This document shows positions 40,263-52,988 of a stretch of DNA of 64,000 nucleotides, piece after piece. The notes beneath the pieces are model-generated. The model did no database searches, had not been told where the DNA came from, and saw only the letters and a list, made by a program, of their open reading frames with translations. Source of the stretch: Azadirachta indica (taxonomy: Eukaryota; Streptophyta; Magnoliopsida; Sapindales; Meliaceae); NCBI GenBank assembly GCA_022749755.1, contig CM040443.1:6053191-6117190 (forward strand). Direction: 5' to 3'. A program made the translations under genes and the position numbers. Positions within the stretch are counted from its first letter, which is position 1. The number at the start of each line of letters is the position of its first letter.

Positions 40263-41345
40263 TCAACGAGTAGCATAGCTATCCATTTTGAGCTTGAGAA
40301 GTAATACTAATACCTTCAGCTTCTGGATATCAGGATTGAAGAACAATGAACATTCTGCAACTTTTCTGGAATACTCGTGGAAGAGTTCATTTGCTGCCTC
40401 GGTTCCAAAATGTTTGATGATCATTCCTTCAAACACAGCTCTCATGTGCAAGGTGGATCTTTCAAGGCTTGCCTTAGAAATGAAAGCCTCCATCGGGTTG
40501 ACCAGAATTTCAATTCTCTGTGTAAAATGCTGTTCGTTCTTCTGTATTGCTGCCTCTAATTCTTTCAGGGCAGGGAAATATAGAGGCAAGTTGAATGAGT
40601 CCAGGTCTTCTTCATTGATTAAACCCTGAAAATAATATCGGAGTAGATTTAGAAAACAAAGTGAAATAAATTTCAATTTCTGACTTTAAGCATGCAGTTC
40701 AAAATTCTCACCTTGTTTGCCATTTCAATGAGGCAGGATTCAAAAACTTGGAAAGTCAGTCCTGTAATTGTCTGAGAAATTGAAATTTCATCTGTGAGAC
40801 CAGGTAATATAAGAGCCATCAGCCCTCCTTTTACAAGTTCTTGAGCTCTTGCAAGCAGGAAATTTCCCACGTCTCTAGCAAACTGAGCTGAATAAGCCTC
40901 TGAAACTTCCTTCCTAGCGCCAAGATAGTGGATTTTCCCACCATTATAAGCTGGAGAACTCTTGTTTGTGAGCTGCTTGGGGGCCCTGGAGAGCCAGGGG
41001 AGCGAACTAGCTGAGTGAGCAAAATGAAGGGAGGACTTGGGAAAAAGCAGGCCGTGAAAAGATCCAGGAACTGCTGCAGCAAAGTATCTCCTTTCGCGAG
41101 GGAGAGATACGAAGAGATGGTTGAAATCATTGCTGACAAGATCATTGAAGAAAACTTGAAACTCTGGAAGATTTGTTCCTTCTGAAGATTGAAATTTCAG
41201 CTCTACAGCTTCAAGTATTGTTTGGATTGCAAGAACAGTATTGGGTCCCGTAGAGCACCCGAAATCTGCAATGTGAAATCATTGTAGAAACCCTGAAGAA
41301 GAAGAAAGCTGCTGAATATCGCTTTCAAGAAGATATCAACCTTAA
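40263..41345 (-). pseudogene. 5'-truncated SABATH methyltransferase (middle copy)
   Basis: Exon 2 (from about 41345 down to 40712) and exon 3 (40625-40263) are largely open and very similar to the intact neighbour: ADFGCSTGPNT, FQVFFNDLVSNDFNHLF, PGSFHGLLFPKSSLHFAHSA and EEDLDSFNLPLYFP. The donor AAG|GTGAGA and acceptor are intact. However, a TGA at 41279-41281 interrupts the frame just before HIADFGC, the sequence upstream of QQLSSSSGFL diverges, and no exon 1 or start region precedes it. The substrate-binding N-terminus is therefore missing. It is called a pseudogene, although the remaining 320 or so codons show little decay, so the loss looks recent. Confidence 0.82.
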
Positions 41346-41693
41346 AATATATAGAAATAGTTGTTGGCCATTAAAGCTCGTGAATTTGCATATTTTAAAC
41401 AAAGGTAGGCTTATCACACTATCACAAATTCAGTATTCATAATTCACAAATCGTCCAGTAAGTGTAACTACAATAGGCATGATATATACATTTCAAATGA
41501 TTAACTATATATTTGATAGGCATAGTAAGTATAATTATTAACTCTATATGTATATATATATATAGATGGATATGGATGTATAGACTACATAGAGAGTTGC
41601 TTTACTTATATCCGACAGCAAGCTGTAAAGAGAAGTTTTGAGAGTTATAAGCTGTAGCAAAACAGTTTATACTAAAACAAAGCTCAAGCTTTT

Positions 41694-43677
41694 CTAAAGT
41701 GTAGCATCCATTTTGCGCTTGAGAACTAATACCAAAACCTTCAGTTGCTGGATATCTGGATCAAAGAACAATGAACATTCTGCAACTTTTCTTGAATACT
41801 CTTTGAAGAATTCATTCGCGATGTCAGTTCCAAAATGTTTGATGATCATTCCTTCAAACACAGCTCTCATATGCAAGCTGGATTGTTCAAGGCTTGCCTT
41901 AGAAATGGAAGTCTCCATTGGGTTTACAAGAATCTCAATTCTTTCTGCGGTAAAATATTGTCCATTTTCATATACTGCTGCCTCTAGTTCCTTCAGGGAA
42001 GGGAAATATATAGGCATGTTGAATGAGTTCACCTTTTCCTCACTGACTAAACCCTGGAAATATATCAATAGATGTTAAGATACTAAGTGAAATAAATTGC
42101 ATCTTATTGAAGAAACTATGTTTTACTAATGGGTTGTATACAGTTTATTGTTATGCAATGTTAAGATAGGAAAAAGGGTGATCTTAAATGGGTTAATTTG
42201 GAGTTACTGGGCTTCACTTTGGTACTATATATGTAGTAGTATGGATGCAAAATTAAGTAGGTAGTGCTCTCTTTAGGCACATATTTTAGATTTCTGGTTC
42301 TCTCCCTCTTTTTTGGGTACACAACTTACTATGGACTTGATTTTAGACTTCACAAAAAAAATACATAACTCTTTCGAAGCTCGTGTCTCTCATTCTTAAT
42401 TGAGATTTACAACTCAAAATGTGTCTACCTAGTTACGAGAACTTAGAACTTGTAACTTAATTTATTGTTATTCTCGCTAACGATATAGAATATGAAATTT
42501 TATATAAGATAACTCCTTGAAAAAGAGTGATTTGTTGCCTAAAAATTGGTAGAAATTAATCGAGACGAGTAAACATTTGGGAATTCAAATATGAAACCTT
42601 CAATTCGATATTACTTTGGAGAAACTGTTTAACTCAGAAACTTAAGGAACATATATAGAATTAATTTTCTGAAACGTTAACTTCAATTATATCTTTGATT
42701 ATTATAGAGTTAATTAGCTATATCAGTCTAATGAAATAAGCGTGTGCATCAAAAGCTAAGACGACGTATCATATCATATTCATATATATATATATATATA
42801 TATAGGCAGTCAAGTTCTGTAATAAGCAGTTCAAATTTCTTACCTTCTTCGCCATTTCAATGAGGCAAGACTCGAAAACTTGGAAATTCAGTCCAGGACT
42901 AGTCTGAGAAATTGATATTTCATCAGTGAGACCGATCGAGATAAGAACCAATAGCCCTCCGCCCGCAAGTTCTTGAGCCCTTGCAAGCAGAAAAGTCCCT
43001 ACGTCTCTAACACACTGAGCCGAATAAGCCTCTGAAACTTCTTTCCTGGCGCCAATATAGTGGATTTTCTCACCATTATATGCCGGAGAACTCTTGTCTG
43101 TGACCTCTTCCGGCACCCTGGAGAGCCAGGTGAGCGAACTAGCAGAGTGAGCAAAATGAAGGGAGGATTTTGGAAACAGTCGGCTGTAGAAAGAGCCGGG
43201 AACTCCGGCAGCAAAGTATCTCCTTTCACGAGGGAGAGATGAGAAGAGATGGTTGAAATCATTGCTGACAATATCATTGAAGAAAACCTGAAACTCTGGA
43301 GGATTTGTTCCTTCTTTAGACTGAAATTTCATCTCTACAGCTTCCAGTATTGTTTGGATTGCAAGAAAAGTATTGGGTCCTGTAGAGCATCCGAAATCTG
43401 CAACATGAAATGATCGTAGAAAACCTGAAGAAGAAGAAAGCTGCTGAACGTCGAGCTTCTTGCTGACTTCCTCTCTGATGATATCCTGAGCTATCTCTGA
43501 AGCTCCCCTCTAGAAGAAACATTTATCAATGGAAGAATTGAATGAAAAAACAGCAGATTTCAAGAGAAAAATGAATAAATATACCTGAACGGAGGAATTT
43601 TGGGAATAGCTAAAAGGTCCATTTCCTTCATTCATGGGATATGAATGGTACAAAGAATTGTTGATTTCTTTCTCCAT
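41694..43677 (-). CDS. SABATH carboxyl methyltransferase (intact copy)
   Basis: SAM-dependent O-methyltransferase of the SABATH family, which methylates carboxyl groups of small acids such as salicylate, benzoate, jasmonate or farnesoate. 372 aa, three exons: 43677-43585, 43509-42844 and 42053-41694, fully in frame. Motifs: SAM-binding VADFGCSTGPNTFLA, FQVFFNDIVSNDFN, PGSFYSRLFPKSSLHFAHS, TWLSRVP, SSPAYNGEKIHY, and after the intron SEEKVNSFNMPIYFPS and FEGMIIKHFG. The length fits the family (about 360-380 aa). Intron 2 is 790 bases and contains a (TA)n run. It is the only complete member of a three-copy tandem array. The substrate cannot be assigned without comparing active-site residues with characterised enzymes. 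Confidence 0.92.
42782..42803. repeat. (TA)n microsatellite
   Basis: Pure TA run in intron 2 of the intact SABATH gene, close to the exon 2 splice donor. Confidence 0.85.
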
Positions 43678-45013
43678 GTCTCGTTCTGAAATCCAGATGA
43701 TGAAAATGTTTCTTTTGGGGATTTGATATAAATGAAATTGTTACACTATAATTTATGGATTTGGGTACTAAATTTAGGCTCTTTGTTTAAACGTTCAATT
43801 TTTATTTTTGTCAGTTGTCTTACACCATCCACATTTATTTTGGTCTTATCCTATATGGTATATTTGTTACAGTACTTGTAAAAATATATCATCCATTAAT
43901 AGAAACTCATACCATTTAAGGTAAAAATTTGGGATGAGAATTTAGATATTCTTTTAATTTTTTAACCTGAGTCATAGGATTTTTAGTTTTTGGGGTGAGA
44001 AAAGAGTGTATTATACCATATGTATATGTGATAGTCACATAAATCATAATGTGTCTCGAAATGATTTAAAATAAAATGATACAGCCTGAATAATGGATCT
44101 CCATTATATTAGATTGGTTGACAATTTTGGGATCTCTGGATAAATATTTATAAACTTCTGAATAGAATAAATTTGCTGCCAGCTTTTGCTTCCATTTGTC
44201 AATTCCACTCTTCTTTTGTATCATTATTGACATATTCTTCCCTTTGCAATAAATTATTTTAATGTTTTACAATGTTAAGTATCTGTTTGTATGACCTTTT
44301 TACTAATTAAAAGATTCTTTCAATGTTAAAAATTTCTTTTAATTTTTTTAAGTATCATTCAGTTTTCATTAAAAAAAAAATTAAAAGAACAATATACTTC
44401 TATTAACCAAAACTCAAATTTTAAATTTTTGAGTAGATAGAAAATACATGCCAACAACCAAATAACCAACATATTTTTTTTACCAAAAATTACTTATAGA
44501 AAATCTGCTGATATAAAATCTATTTCACAAAATTCTACTTAAAAAACCTATACCAAACAAACCTTATATCATATACTCATAACAATTGTGGTCTCAACTC
44601 TAAAAAATCAATATCATGGACCTGTTTGTTTTAAATAGACAAATTCTGTACTTTGAAAATTAAAAAAATAAGGAACGTCCATAGATTGGCAACCCCGAAT
44701 TTTTCTTTGCAAAGAAGGTAGCCTAGTAGGAGGATTGCATGGGCTAAAACTCAAAAAGAATTTAGTAAAGTAATCAAATCATATGCAAACTCATACGTTG
44801 TACAATTTCTATGTTTTGATAGGTAAATATTTTTGACATTCACTTGAACAAGAAACTCACACTTTTTATGTATTTTTCTTTCCCTGATCGTTCCCTAAGC
44901 TATTTACATCAAACATTACAACACACAAAAGTAATGAGATGATTCACATTAGAATAGAGCCCATTAGAAATAAATGACTCGAAATAATAATATATTCTCC
45001 TTGAAACAACTTT
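43678..45013. other. Spacer between the SABATH gene and the TTC5-like gene
   Basis: AT-rich, 1.3 kb. It should contain the SABATH promoter (left) and the 3' UTR of the TTC5-like gene (right). No coding signal. Confidence 0.55.
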
Positions 45014-48000
45014 TCATGGTTTGTGTTGGGCATAGATTGATGAACGAAGTAATTGTTGAGGAGGCAGGACTTTTCCGTTTACAAGCACTTGCTCTAAGAA
45101 ATCAACACGAATAGACTTGAACTGGTAACCCTGGTTGAATTTCAAGGAATGAGAACTAAAAGTTAGGAATCTGATCATCATCATCATCATTGCATGTCTA
45201 TAAAAGAGCAAAGCAAATTATGTGAAAATAAATATAAAAAAAATTATACAATATGTAAGAGATCGTACCTTTCCTTTCCAAGAAAAATCAACAAGGTGGT
45301 AAGAAGGTTCCAGTAGTATTAGCTGATCTCCTTCTTTAATCTGCAATGAGAGGGTTTGCTTAATTCTAACACACCATGAGTACTAATAAAGGAAACAAAA
45401 TGACATGTAGTATGCTCCATACATGCAAGCCAGAAATTCTTCGTGGGCTTTATATTGATTATAAAATCTGAACCGTGATTTTGTTGTTCAACTGCAGTTT
45501 GAAATGAACCGTGATTTATGCAAGCCAGAAGTTCTTCAACTGAACCGTGATTTTGTTGTCTTATCATTTGACATTTACATGATTGCATAAGAAATGGAAA
45601 CTCAAGCATTGATATTTGAAGAAAATGACAAAGAAAATCTGGTGAAGGCATCAAGACCTGAGAGCAAAACTTGGCACTAGTTCTAACAATGAATGTCGAT
45701 TTACGAACTTCACTGGACTTTAGAAGGATTCACAATGTAATGAAAGGGTTCATGAAATAAGATATTGACTCAAGTACATCTTCAGATGGAAGCAAATTAA
45801 GTTCCAACCATACAAAGTTTATTTCCATTTATATTTCTTAGTCAAGTTGAAGTAATTCCATATTAAATGAGACGAGACAATGAAGAGAAATTATGACTTT
45901 TTCCAGGTACGCTTGCAAAACTCAGGAGGAAATGTTGTGACAATGGGATTACTAGAAGGTAGAGAACCATCAAGCATTTAGTAGGACATGCTTTTCAAAT
46001 TTTAATGTACCAAAATACAAATCAAATAGTCAATGAGGCAATCCTTACCGCATCATCATGTATACCGTACACAGATAGAACAAAGCATGTTTGATTTGTA
46101 TCACAAACCACATAATACCTGCATGAGAAAAGAGAGACAAGAAAATTGGTGTGATCTCCACATGCTGATAACTTTTACAAACTTGAAAAATAACAAATAA
46201 AAGGGGATTTTACTTTCATGATAAATGTACAAGCAAGATAATACTTAAGGCATATGGAGCATGTGGGAACAGCATCTACTACTTCCAACAAGTCATTCCA
46301 AGGCTCCATTCCAGAAGCACTTTTAAAAACAATTATAAATAAAGACCAATGCAATGATTTAATAGAGTTCAAGGTATATGCATGATTAGCTTAAGTTTAT
46401 GAACAATACATTTAGAAAGTCCTTATTTCCTGAGGATGTCCGCATTTTTAAAATCTGAATTGGACATAAATCAACCTTTTGAACTAGACTAATTTAATTG
46501 GAAAACAACGTTGTATAGGTCAAAACAGTACTAATTTACAACAAATCAACATTTCATAACGTTAGATGTGCAATATATAGAGCAAGAAAAATTGTCATGC
46601 AGACTACTCACAGGGGAGTGACACTCTCATGCTTCACTAAAAATAGCACCTTTCCCACAACTGCAACTGCTTTGTTGAGACCCTCCGACAGCAAATCCAC
46701 AGTAACTCTTTTATGTGAAGAACCCACTAATCAAAAAATATGCATGCCAAAAACAAATTGTGTATATATTAGGTTCTTGAATTCATCCATAGGAACCATT
46801 ATTGAAGGCTCAAGTAAAGATAATACGAATCAATGACTACAAGGTATGGTGACATAGCTTACACTTTGCAGTAGCCAAGGTCGATGCCAAAGATGCAACT
46901 CGTTTAACTTTAGCATGGCCCTATAAAATCACATTTTAGTAAACATGCATCTTGTGAAGAAATAATACATAAGATTATATTAAATCAACCAAAAGTTGTT
47001 TTTAATTATGAACCAGGAGTGGCATTTTGTTGTTTAAAGGTAAGGGATTCCTAGCTTCACTTCTCACTGATGGCTTCCTTGAAGAGTTTAATATTTAATG
47101 ATAATTTTGCATCAGATGTGCATGTCTTATTCCCTCTCTGTTTTATTAAAATCAGTTCATGTACAAGTCTTCCGCGTAGGAATCAGCTCCTTGTACCACA
47201 AGGTCTGCATGACTATAAAAAAAAATATTTACCTTCAACAAGTTCTCTATCTTATCAAGAAGATTAACAATTGTCTGCACCTCCTCAGCAGCGTTAAGAC
47301 TAGGATCCCTTAAGGCGGCAGCTTCAAACCCGCTAAGGGCCCTCTCATAATTTTCTAAATATTTGTTCACCTGCAAACAGAAAGTCCGCAAAAAATTTAT
47401 GAACACCTGTAAATTATAGGATAGCGTTTGGATTCTTAGTGGTAGGACATACATTGATTTACCCAGCGATATTTTTCTAAGAAAGATAGCATACAGAAGC
47501 ATACCATTGATTTCATCTGAATCACTCTTAACTAGTTTTCCTTCATTCTTCTTCTATTTATATAGTTTTTTAAAGATCTCCTGCTCTCATAAGTCATGAG
47601 CTCAATAGTTTGCCAATATGATAACTGATGCCTCCATTATCTTGACACATATCACGTGGTTTTTCAAGATAGAATCAAGAGCATGACTGAATGTTCTGAA
47701 CAGCTATATACTTCAATTGCAATTAAAGAAAAAAAAAAATTTTATAAGCATGTTTTATAAAAAAATAGGCCACATATTAGGACTGACGTTTTAGATTGGT
47801 CGGAAGCTTGAACAAACAATACCGATGACCCCATCCTTAGTGACAGAAGGCACAAAGTTTGCCAATTATGTGGATCAAATAAAACCAGATAAGATCCCCT
47901 GCATCCTGCCAGATGCTGGTTCCCACAGGTTTTCAGAAAGCTTAACAAGAAACTAGAGGAATTAGAGAACCTCTAAATGTATGCAGTATTTACCCAATTG

Positions 48001-50671
48001 ACAACCAATTATGCAATGATCAGGTTCTACATTATTCTTTTTCCATTTAAGAAATTTTTTCACTGGAGGAACAAACATGCAACCCAATGGGGAAAACAAA
48101 TTCCTGCGAAATATGATGGAAAAGCATAAAACAAGTTTTAGTGAATTAAAGGAAACAAATAAAAGCAACCTAATGGATAGAGTAATAAGATACTAACAGG
48201 AGCAGACCTGATAGTAACAATGACAAAAGTCTCAATCCATTTCATTTTTTTATTTCTTTTTCAATTCAAGCAAATTTTTCATAGAGAAAAAGGGAAAGGA
48301 AAACATAACTTACAGTGGCACAGTTATAATAAAGGTCTGGATTGGACTTCATTATCTCATCTTTCTCCTGACAAAAGTTTATCAACAATCAGACAAATTC
48401 ATGGAAAAAAGAAGAAAAGACTAAATAGGAAAGCAGAAAAGGAGAAAAACAGTTTGGGTATGCCACATTTATTAGTTTGGAGAAATCCCAGTGGTAAAAG
48501 AACATATTTTTAAGGGAAAGTTATCCCCTGTAAACTCACAGCATTTTGATATGCTTTTAAAGACTGCAGAAGTTTGCTGTGATCCCAAGCTCCAGTCACA
48601 AAAAAATTTGTTAGGCATGCATTTCCAAGGTTATCTGTCAATGGGAAGATATGTTATAAAGGGGATCTATATAATGTTACAGGTCAAAGAAATTAAGAAA
48701 ATGGAAAATCAGAGAGCAGGGTTTCTAGCATGTAAGCTCAAACATGTATAAGGATTTGTTACAATACCCAGCATATAAGAATAGTAAACTGAGCAAAACA
48801 TATCTAAGAGACAAAGTCTAAATGAATTTCTCAGGCAACAATAAAGGAAGTGATCAAATTATCAACTAGTACTGTCATATGAAGCTTAAGCATGCATATG
48901 CACGTGAAACATATTTCAAAGGCTAGATAAATCAGATTGTAAGTTATCTCTGCATATGCATATGCAATAAATAAAGCCTAAATGTTTTTATCCATATGCC
49001 GGAATAAGATAAATGGTCTAATATAATGTATCACTAAATTATGAAGTTAGCCACAGGAAAGATTAGCATAAAATTGTCATTTAATTCAATTTTGAAGTCA
49101 ATACATGATAAAGCATGCATTTGTATTGTGAATGATATCGGGGGATCAAATGACCAGATCAAAATAATTCTGAGGTTCGTTTAATTTCAAGCTTACACCA
49201 AGAATACCCATCCTTGACATCCAATGTGATAGCTTCCTTCGCATGTTGAATGCTTTCCTCAACAAGTTCTGTTGGATTCTCAGTATCTACAAAATCAAAG
49301 AACACAATCATAGATTCATGAGTTCAAGATAGAATTTATGCCCTTCGGTTATCTATAGGTGAGGAAGATAAGGTGCCAAGATAGCCGAAAAATAGAGTTT
49401 GAAAATGCAGATTTGAAAGTTGTATCCCTTGGCACGCAAAAAGTGTAAAACGACTATCTGAATACAGAGTAGAGAAAAGAAATTTCTTGCCATGAGACAT
49501 CCTTCTTTCAAGCATTGATAACTGACACAGTATCTTCTTATTTGGACCCTTATTAGACAGAAAAAAAATAAATAAATAAGTATAACTGAAACCAGAAAAC
49601 AAAAACATGTAGAGTGAATACAACATCAATTACTGAAATATAAAAAACATTCGCAATCTAGTATGTAGATAACCTTGCTTAGTGCAAGATTGAAGCAATT
49701 CTTTGCTGCAGGTAGATCTCCCTTCTTCCAAATGCAGCCACCCAAGCATAGCCAAGCATCTGCAATAGAAGGATTCAACTTCACCTGGGGCATAAAAGCT
49801 CTGAAAATGAACCCCAGCCAAAGCATTACAGAAAATTAAACAACTAGATTAACAGTGTGTTCTTGCTTACAGCTTTAGAGAGATGATCCTCAGCATCTTT
49901 CTTGTACTCAGGTACTACATCCAAAATCTTTCCTTTCAGATACTCATATGTCGCACGTTGACTAGGCGACCTCCTTTGCTCTGTGACATATATATTATAC
50001 AGAGTTACAATTACATGATCGTCAGGTAAAAAAAAAACATCTAAGGAAATTCCCATAACTAAATGTGTCAAACTTAATCCTTGAAATAATTTTACAGCAA
50101 CACTTTTGAGATACTATGAAGAAAACCAAAATTTCTCTCTGCATAAACACTTACTTAGGACATATAGAATACAGAGACAAACTAAGAAAACGAAAGTTAG
50201 GCCACACAGTAATTTATTCAAGCAAGTAATAACAAGCTAAATTAAGATTATTCCATCAAGTGCCATCAGAATATAATTAAATAGGATGGAAAACAATTCC
50301 AGAGAGCCACAGCATTATTACCTAAATGTTAATAAGAAAAAGGATTCACCAGAAAATTATAAAATACTCGTTCTAGAAACAAATATTCTAACCTCACTTA
50401 GCTAAACTAAAGAAAAATAAATAAACAAACGTAACTAGAAAGCAATACATGATGAAAATCGAAATAGGTATTAAGAAAAAGCAGAGAAGTTACCGGGAGG
50501 GACGGAATCGAGGAGCTTGAGGGCGAGATCCGATTCGTTTTGCAATTTGGCGACTTTATCATCTGGGTTTGCGGGAAAAAACGTATCTTTGCGTTGATAC
50601 AAATCATCTGCTGCTTTTGTGGCTCTTGCCCATATGTCTTCTTCCACTGTCTCCATTGTTTCGCTACTCAT
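45014..50671 (-). CDS. Tetratricopeptide repeat protein 5 (TTC5/STRAP)-like protein
   Basis: 421 aa protein with N-terminal TPR units and a C-terminal OB-fold, the layout of TTC5/STRAP. Thirteen exons: 50671-50494, 49980-49871, 49784-49674, 49548-49491, 49286-49197, 48634-48540, 48367-48314, 47370-47233, 46920-46863, 46726-46612, 46118-46049, 45340-45269 and 45130-45014, 422 codons in frame. TPR tracts include YEYLKGKILDVVPEY, NPSIADAWLCLGGCIWKKGD, DGYSWYNLGNACLTNFF and ENYERALSGFEAAALRDP. The OB-fold part contains GLNKAVAVVGKVLFLVKHES, CFVLSVYGIHDDA and the terminal FKSIRVDFLEQVLVNGK. Intron 4 appears to use a GC donor (CATG|GCAAGA). Animal TTC5 acts in transcription co-activation and tubulin autoregulation; the role of plant homologues is not established. 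Confidence 0.93.
45423..45560. repeat. Local duplicated motifs in an intron of the TTC5-like gene
   Basis: ATGCAAGCCAGAA(A/G)TTCTTC occurs at 45423 and 45518. TGAACCGTGATTT occurs at 45469, 45505 and 45541. This looks like an imperfect tandem duplication of about 70-95 bases within intron 11. Confidence 0.75.
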
Positions 50672-51484
50672 TTCAGTGAACAGTGCGGAAGAAAACAACA
50701 AACGAACAAAGCTCGCAGAGCGCGGTCGGCGAATAGAGGAAATCACTCTGTTTTCAGGGAGGACCCAAGAAAACTTTCGTTGGATGAAACGACGTCGCAT
50801 AGAATTCCACTTTTAATCTAAAATATTCTGAAAGTACAGTGAAAATACAGGGAAATTACCAAAGTAGGTGTCGTAGTTTGCATAGATAATAATTAAATCC
50901 GCGAATAAAAACAGTCCCTCAAATTTATTAACTTTTTTTTAAAAATTGAATGGAGAGTATGATAAAATGATAGTATTGTCCTTAAAACGTTTAAGTTTTT
51001 GCTTATATAATTTGAATAAATTTGAGACAAATGGTAAGCGTAAGCGTATGATCAGATTTGATTATGAAGGAAGGAAGGATTCGATGATAATTTTTTAATC
51101 TTTTTCACCGACTTAGCATTTAACAATCCTTAAGGGGCTTCAGTGAAATTATCCCTTAAATATTAAGAGAGATCCTATGAACAAAAAATATGGATCAAAT
51201 TGCATAAAAAGTGATCTTTCTACTAACTTTCTGTTTGTTCAACCTTCTAAAGTTGGTGCAAAATGACACATAAAATCATAAACGTTCATCACAACGAAGC
51301 TTTCCAGCATAGAATTATTCATAAAGCAAAGATATAAAGCAAACAACTCCTTCATGATCACATTGCTAATGCATTCTGTTACATCATTTTGTCTTGATTT
51401 CCTTTACCATTTTTCTATAAAACATTTCCATATTTCTCTTCATTTCCACAGCAGTTTTATAATTATTATTAATTTGTTTTCTCC
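50672..51484. other. Divergent intergenic region
   Basis: Spacer between the TTC5-like and GDSL start codons, 813 bases. It includes the 5' UTR of the TTC5-like gene (an in-frame ATG at 50800 is present but judged non-coding) and the GDSL promoter. Confidence 0.55.
51416..51422 (+). promoter_or_regulatory. TATA box of the GDSL gene
   Basis: TATAAAA, 63 bases upstream of the start codon, which puts the transcript start near 51448. Confidence 0.55.
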
Positions 51485-52988
51485 ATGAAGAAACTACTTG
51501 CTTTCATAATTTTCCTCGTCAGTTCTATGTGCATGTTTGTTGCTTCTGATAATCTCCGTGTTCCTGCAATCTTCACATTTGGTGACTCCATTTTTGATGC
51601 TGGAAACAATCATTTTAACCAAAACTGTACTGCTCAGGCTGATTTCCCTCCTTATGGTTCAAGCTTTTTTCATCATCCAACTGGGAGATTCACTAATGGC
51701 AGAACTGTTGCAGACTTCATTTGTGAGTTTATATCACATGTTTTAAAACATACTAGCATCGATGTGGCCTGCATAAGGATCCTTGTTTTCAATTGGTTGA
51801 TATGTATATGTAAATTTTGTTGACATAAATTGTTTTTTTAACCACTGAAAATGGCAGCGCAATTTATTGGCATTGAGTTGCAAAAGCCATATTTGGAGGC
51901 ACGAATTGCTGTGATGAATGGAAGTAGGAAGAATTATCCAACCAATGGAATTAACTTTGCGAGTGCTGGAAGTGGTGTTCTTACGGAAACAAATAAAGAC
52001 TGGGTAAGAATTAAGTAAAGTTTCCTGGATACTTTGTTTCATTTTATTTTATTTTTTTAGAATCTCTGCTTTTTATAATTTGCTTTCACACTTTGATGTC
52101 ACGCAGGGAATCATACCAATCCAGGACCAGCTTCTGCAATTCCAAGCGCTAGTAAACCAAAACAAGATTGACAAAACTCTTCTCCAGAAGTCCCTCATTT
52201 TCTTTGAATCCGGCTCCAACGACATTTACAACTATTTCATGTCATTTGAGCCGCCATCACTTTCCCCAGATGCTTATGTTCAAGCAATGTTGGCAGAAGT
52301 TGCAAACCTGATCAACCAGCTGTACATCATCGACGCTCGCCGTATTGCCGTGTTTTCGCTAGGCCCTGTCGGCTGCGTTCCAGCCAGGGCGCTGCTGCCC
52401 GGTGCACCACTCGATCGATGCTTCGGAAAGATGAATGTAATGGTTAAGAATTACAATAAGGGGTTGGAAAGTTTGGTTCAGGAAATTCCTACCAAGTATC
52501 CTGGTGCAGTTGCTGTTTATGGAGGTGTATATGATCTTGTTCAGAGATTTAGAGCAACTCCTACACGTTATGGTAAATCCTACTGCCCTTGTACATAAAT
52601 AGAAGTGTATAAATCTAGTAAAATCACATGATTAATTCAAAGGTCAATAAGATCGAAATAGATGTGAATAGTATCAGACCTTAACTTATATATTGTTTTA
52701 GTGATTGACCACAGAAACATACATTAACTCTTACGATTGCATACAGGTTTCATTGATGTTTCTGCTGCATGTTGTGGTGATGGAACACTGGGAGGATTTT
52801 TGCAATGTGGGAGAGAAGGGTACAAAATTTGTGAAAACCCTAATGAATTCCTGTTTTGGGATTATTTTCATCCATCTGAGCACACTTACAAGCTCATTTC
52901 CAAGGCCTTGTGGGAAGGAAAGACTTCAGTAATCAGGCCACTCAATTTGAAGACTCTTTCCAACATTACTTCCACTCAAGTTCGATGA
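51485..52988 (+). CDS. GDSL esterase/lipase, secreted
   Basis: Plant SGNH/GDSL hydrolase, 363 aa, probably secreted to the cell wall or cuticle; substrates are acyl esters but cannot be specified. Four exons: 51485-51722, 51858-52003, 52107-52572 and 52747-52988, 364 codons in frame. A signal peptide covers about residues 1-21 (MKKLLAFIIFLVSSMCMFVA). Block I FTFGDSIFDAGNN carries the nucleophile Ser35. Block II is NGINFASAGSG with the oxyanion Gly at about 117. Block III SGSNDIYN has Asn166. Block V WDYFHPSEHTY has Asp322 and His325. The catalytic residues and the Cys-rich CCGDGTLGGFLQC segment are intact. Length and the NGRTVADF tract fit the GLIP1-7-like branch. Confidence 0.94.
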
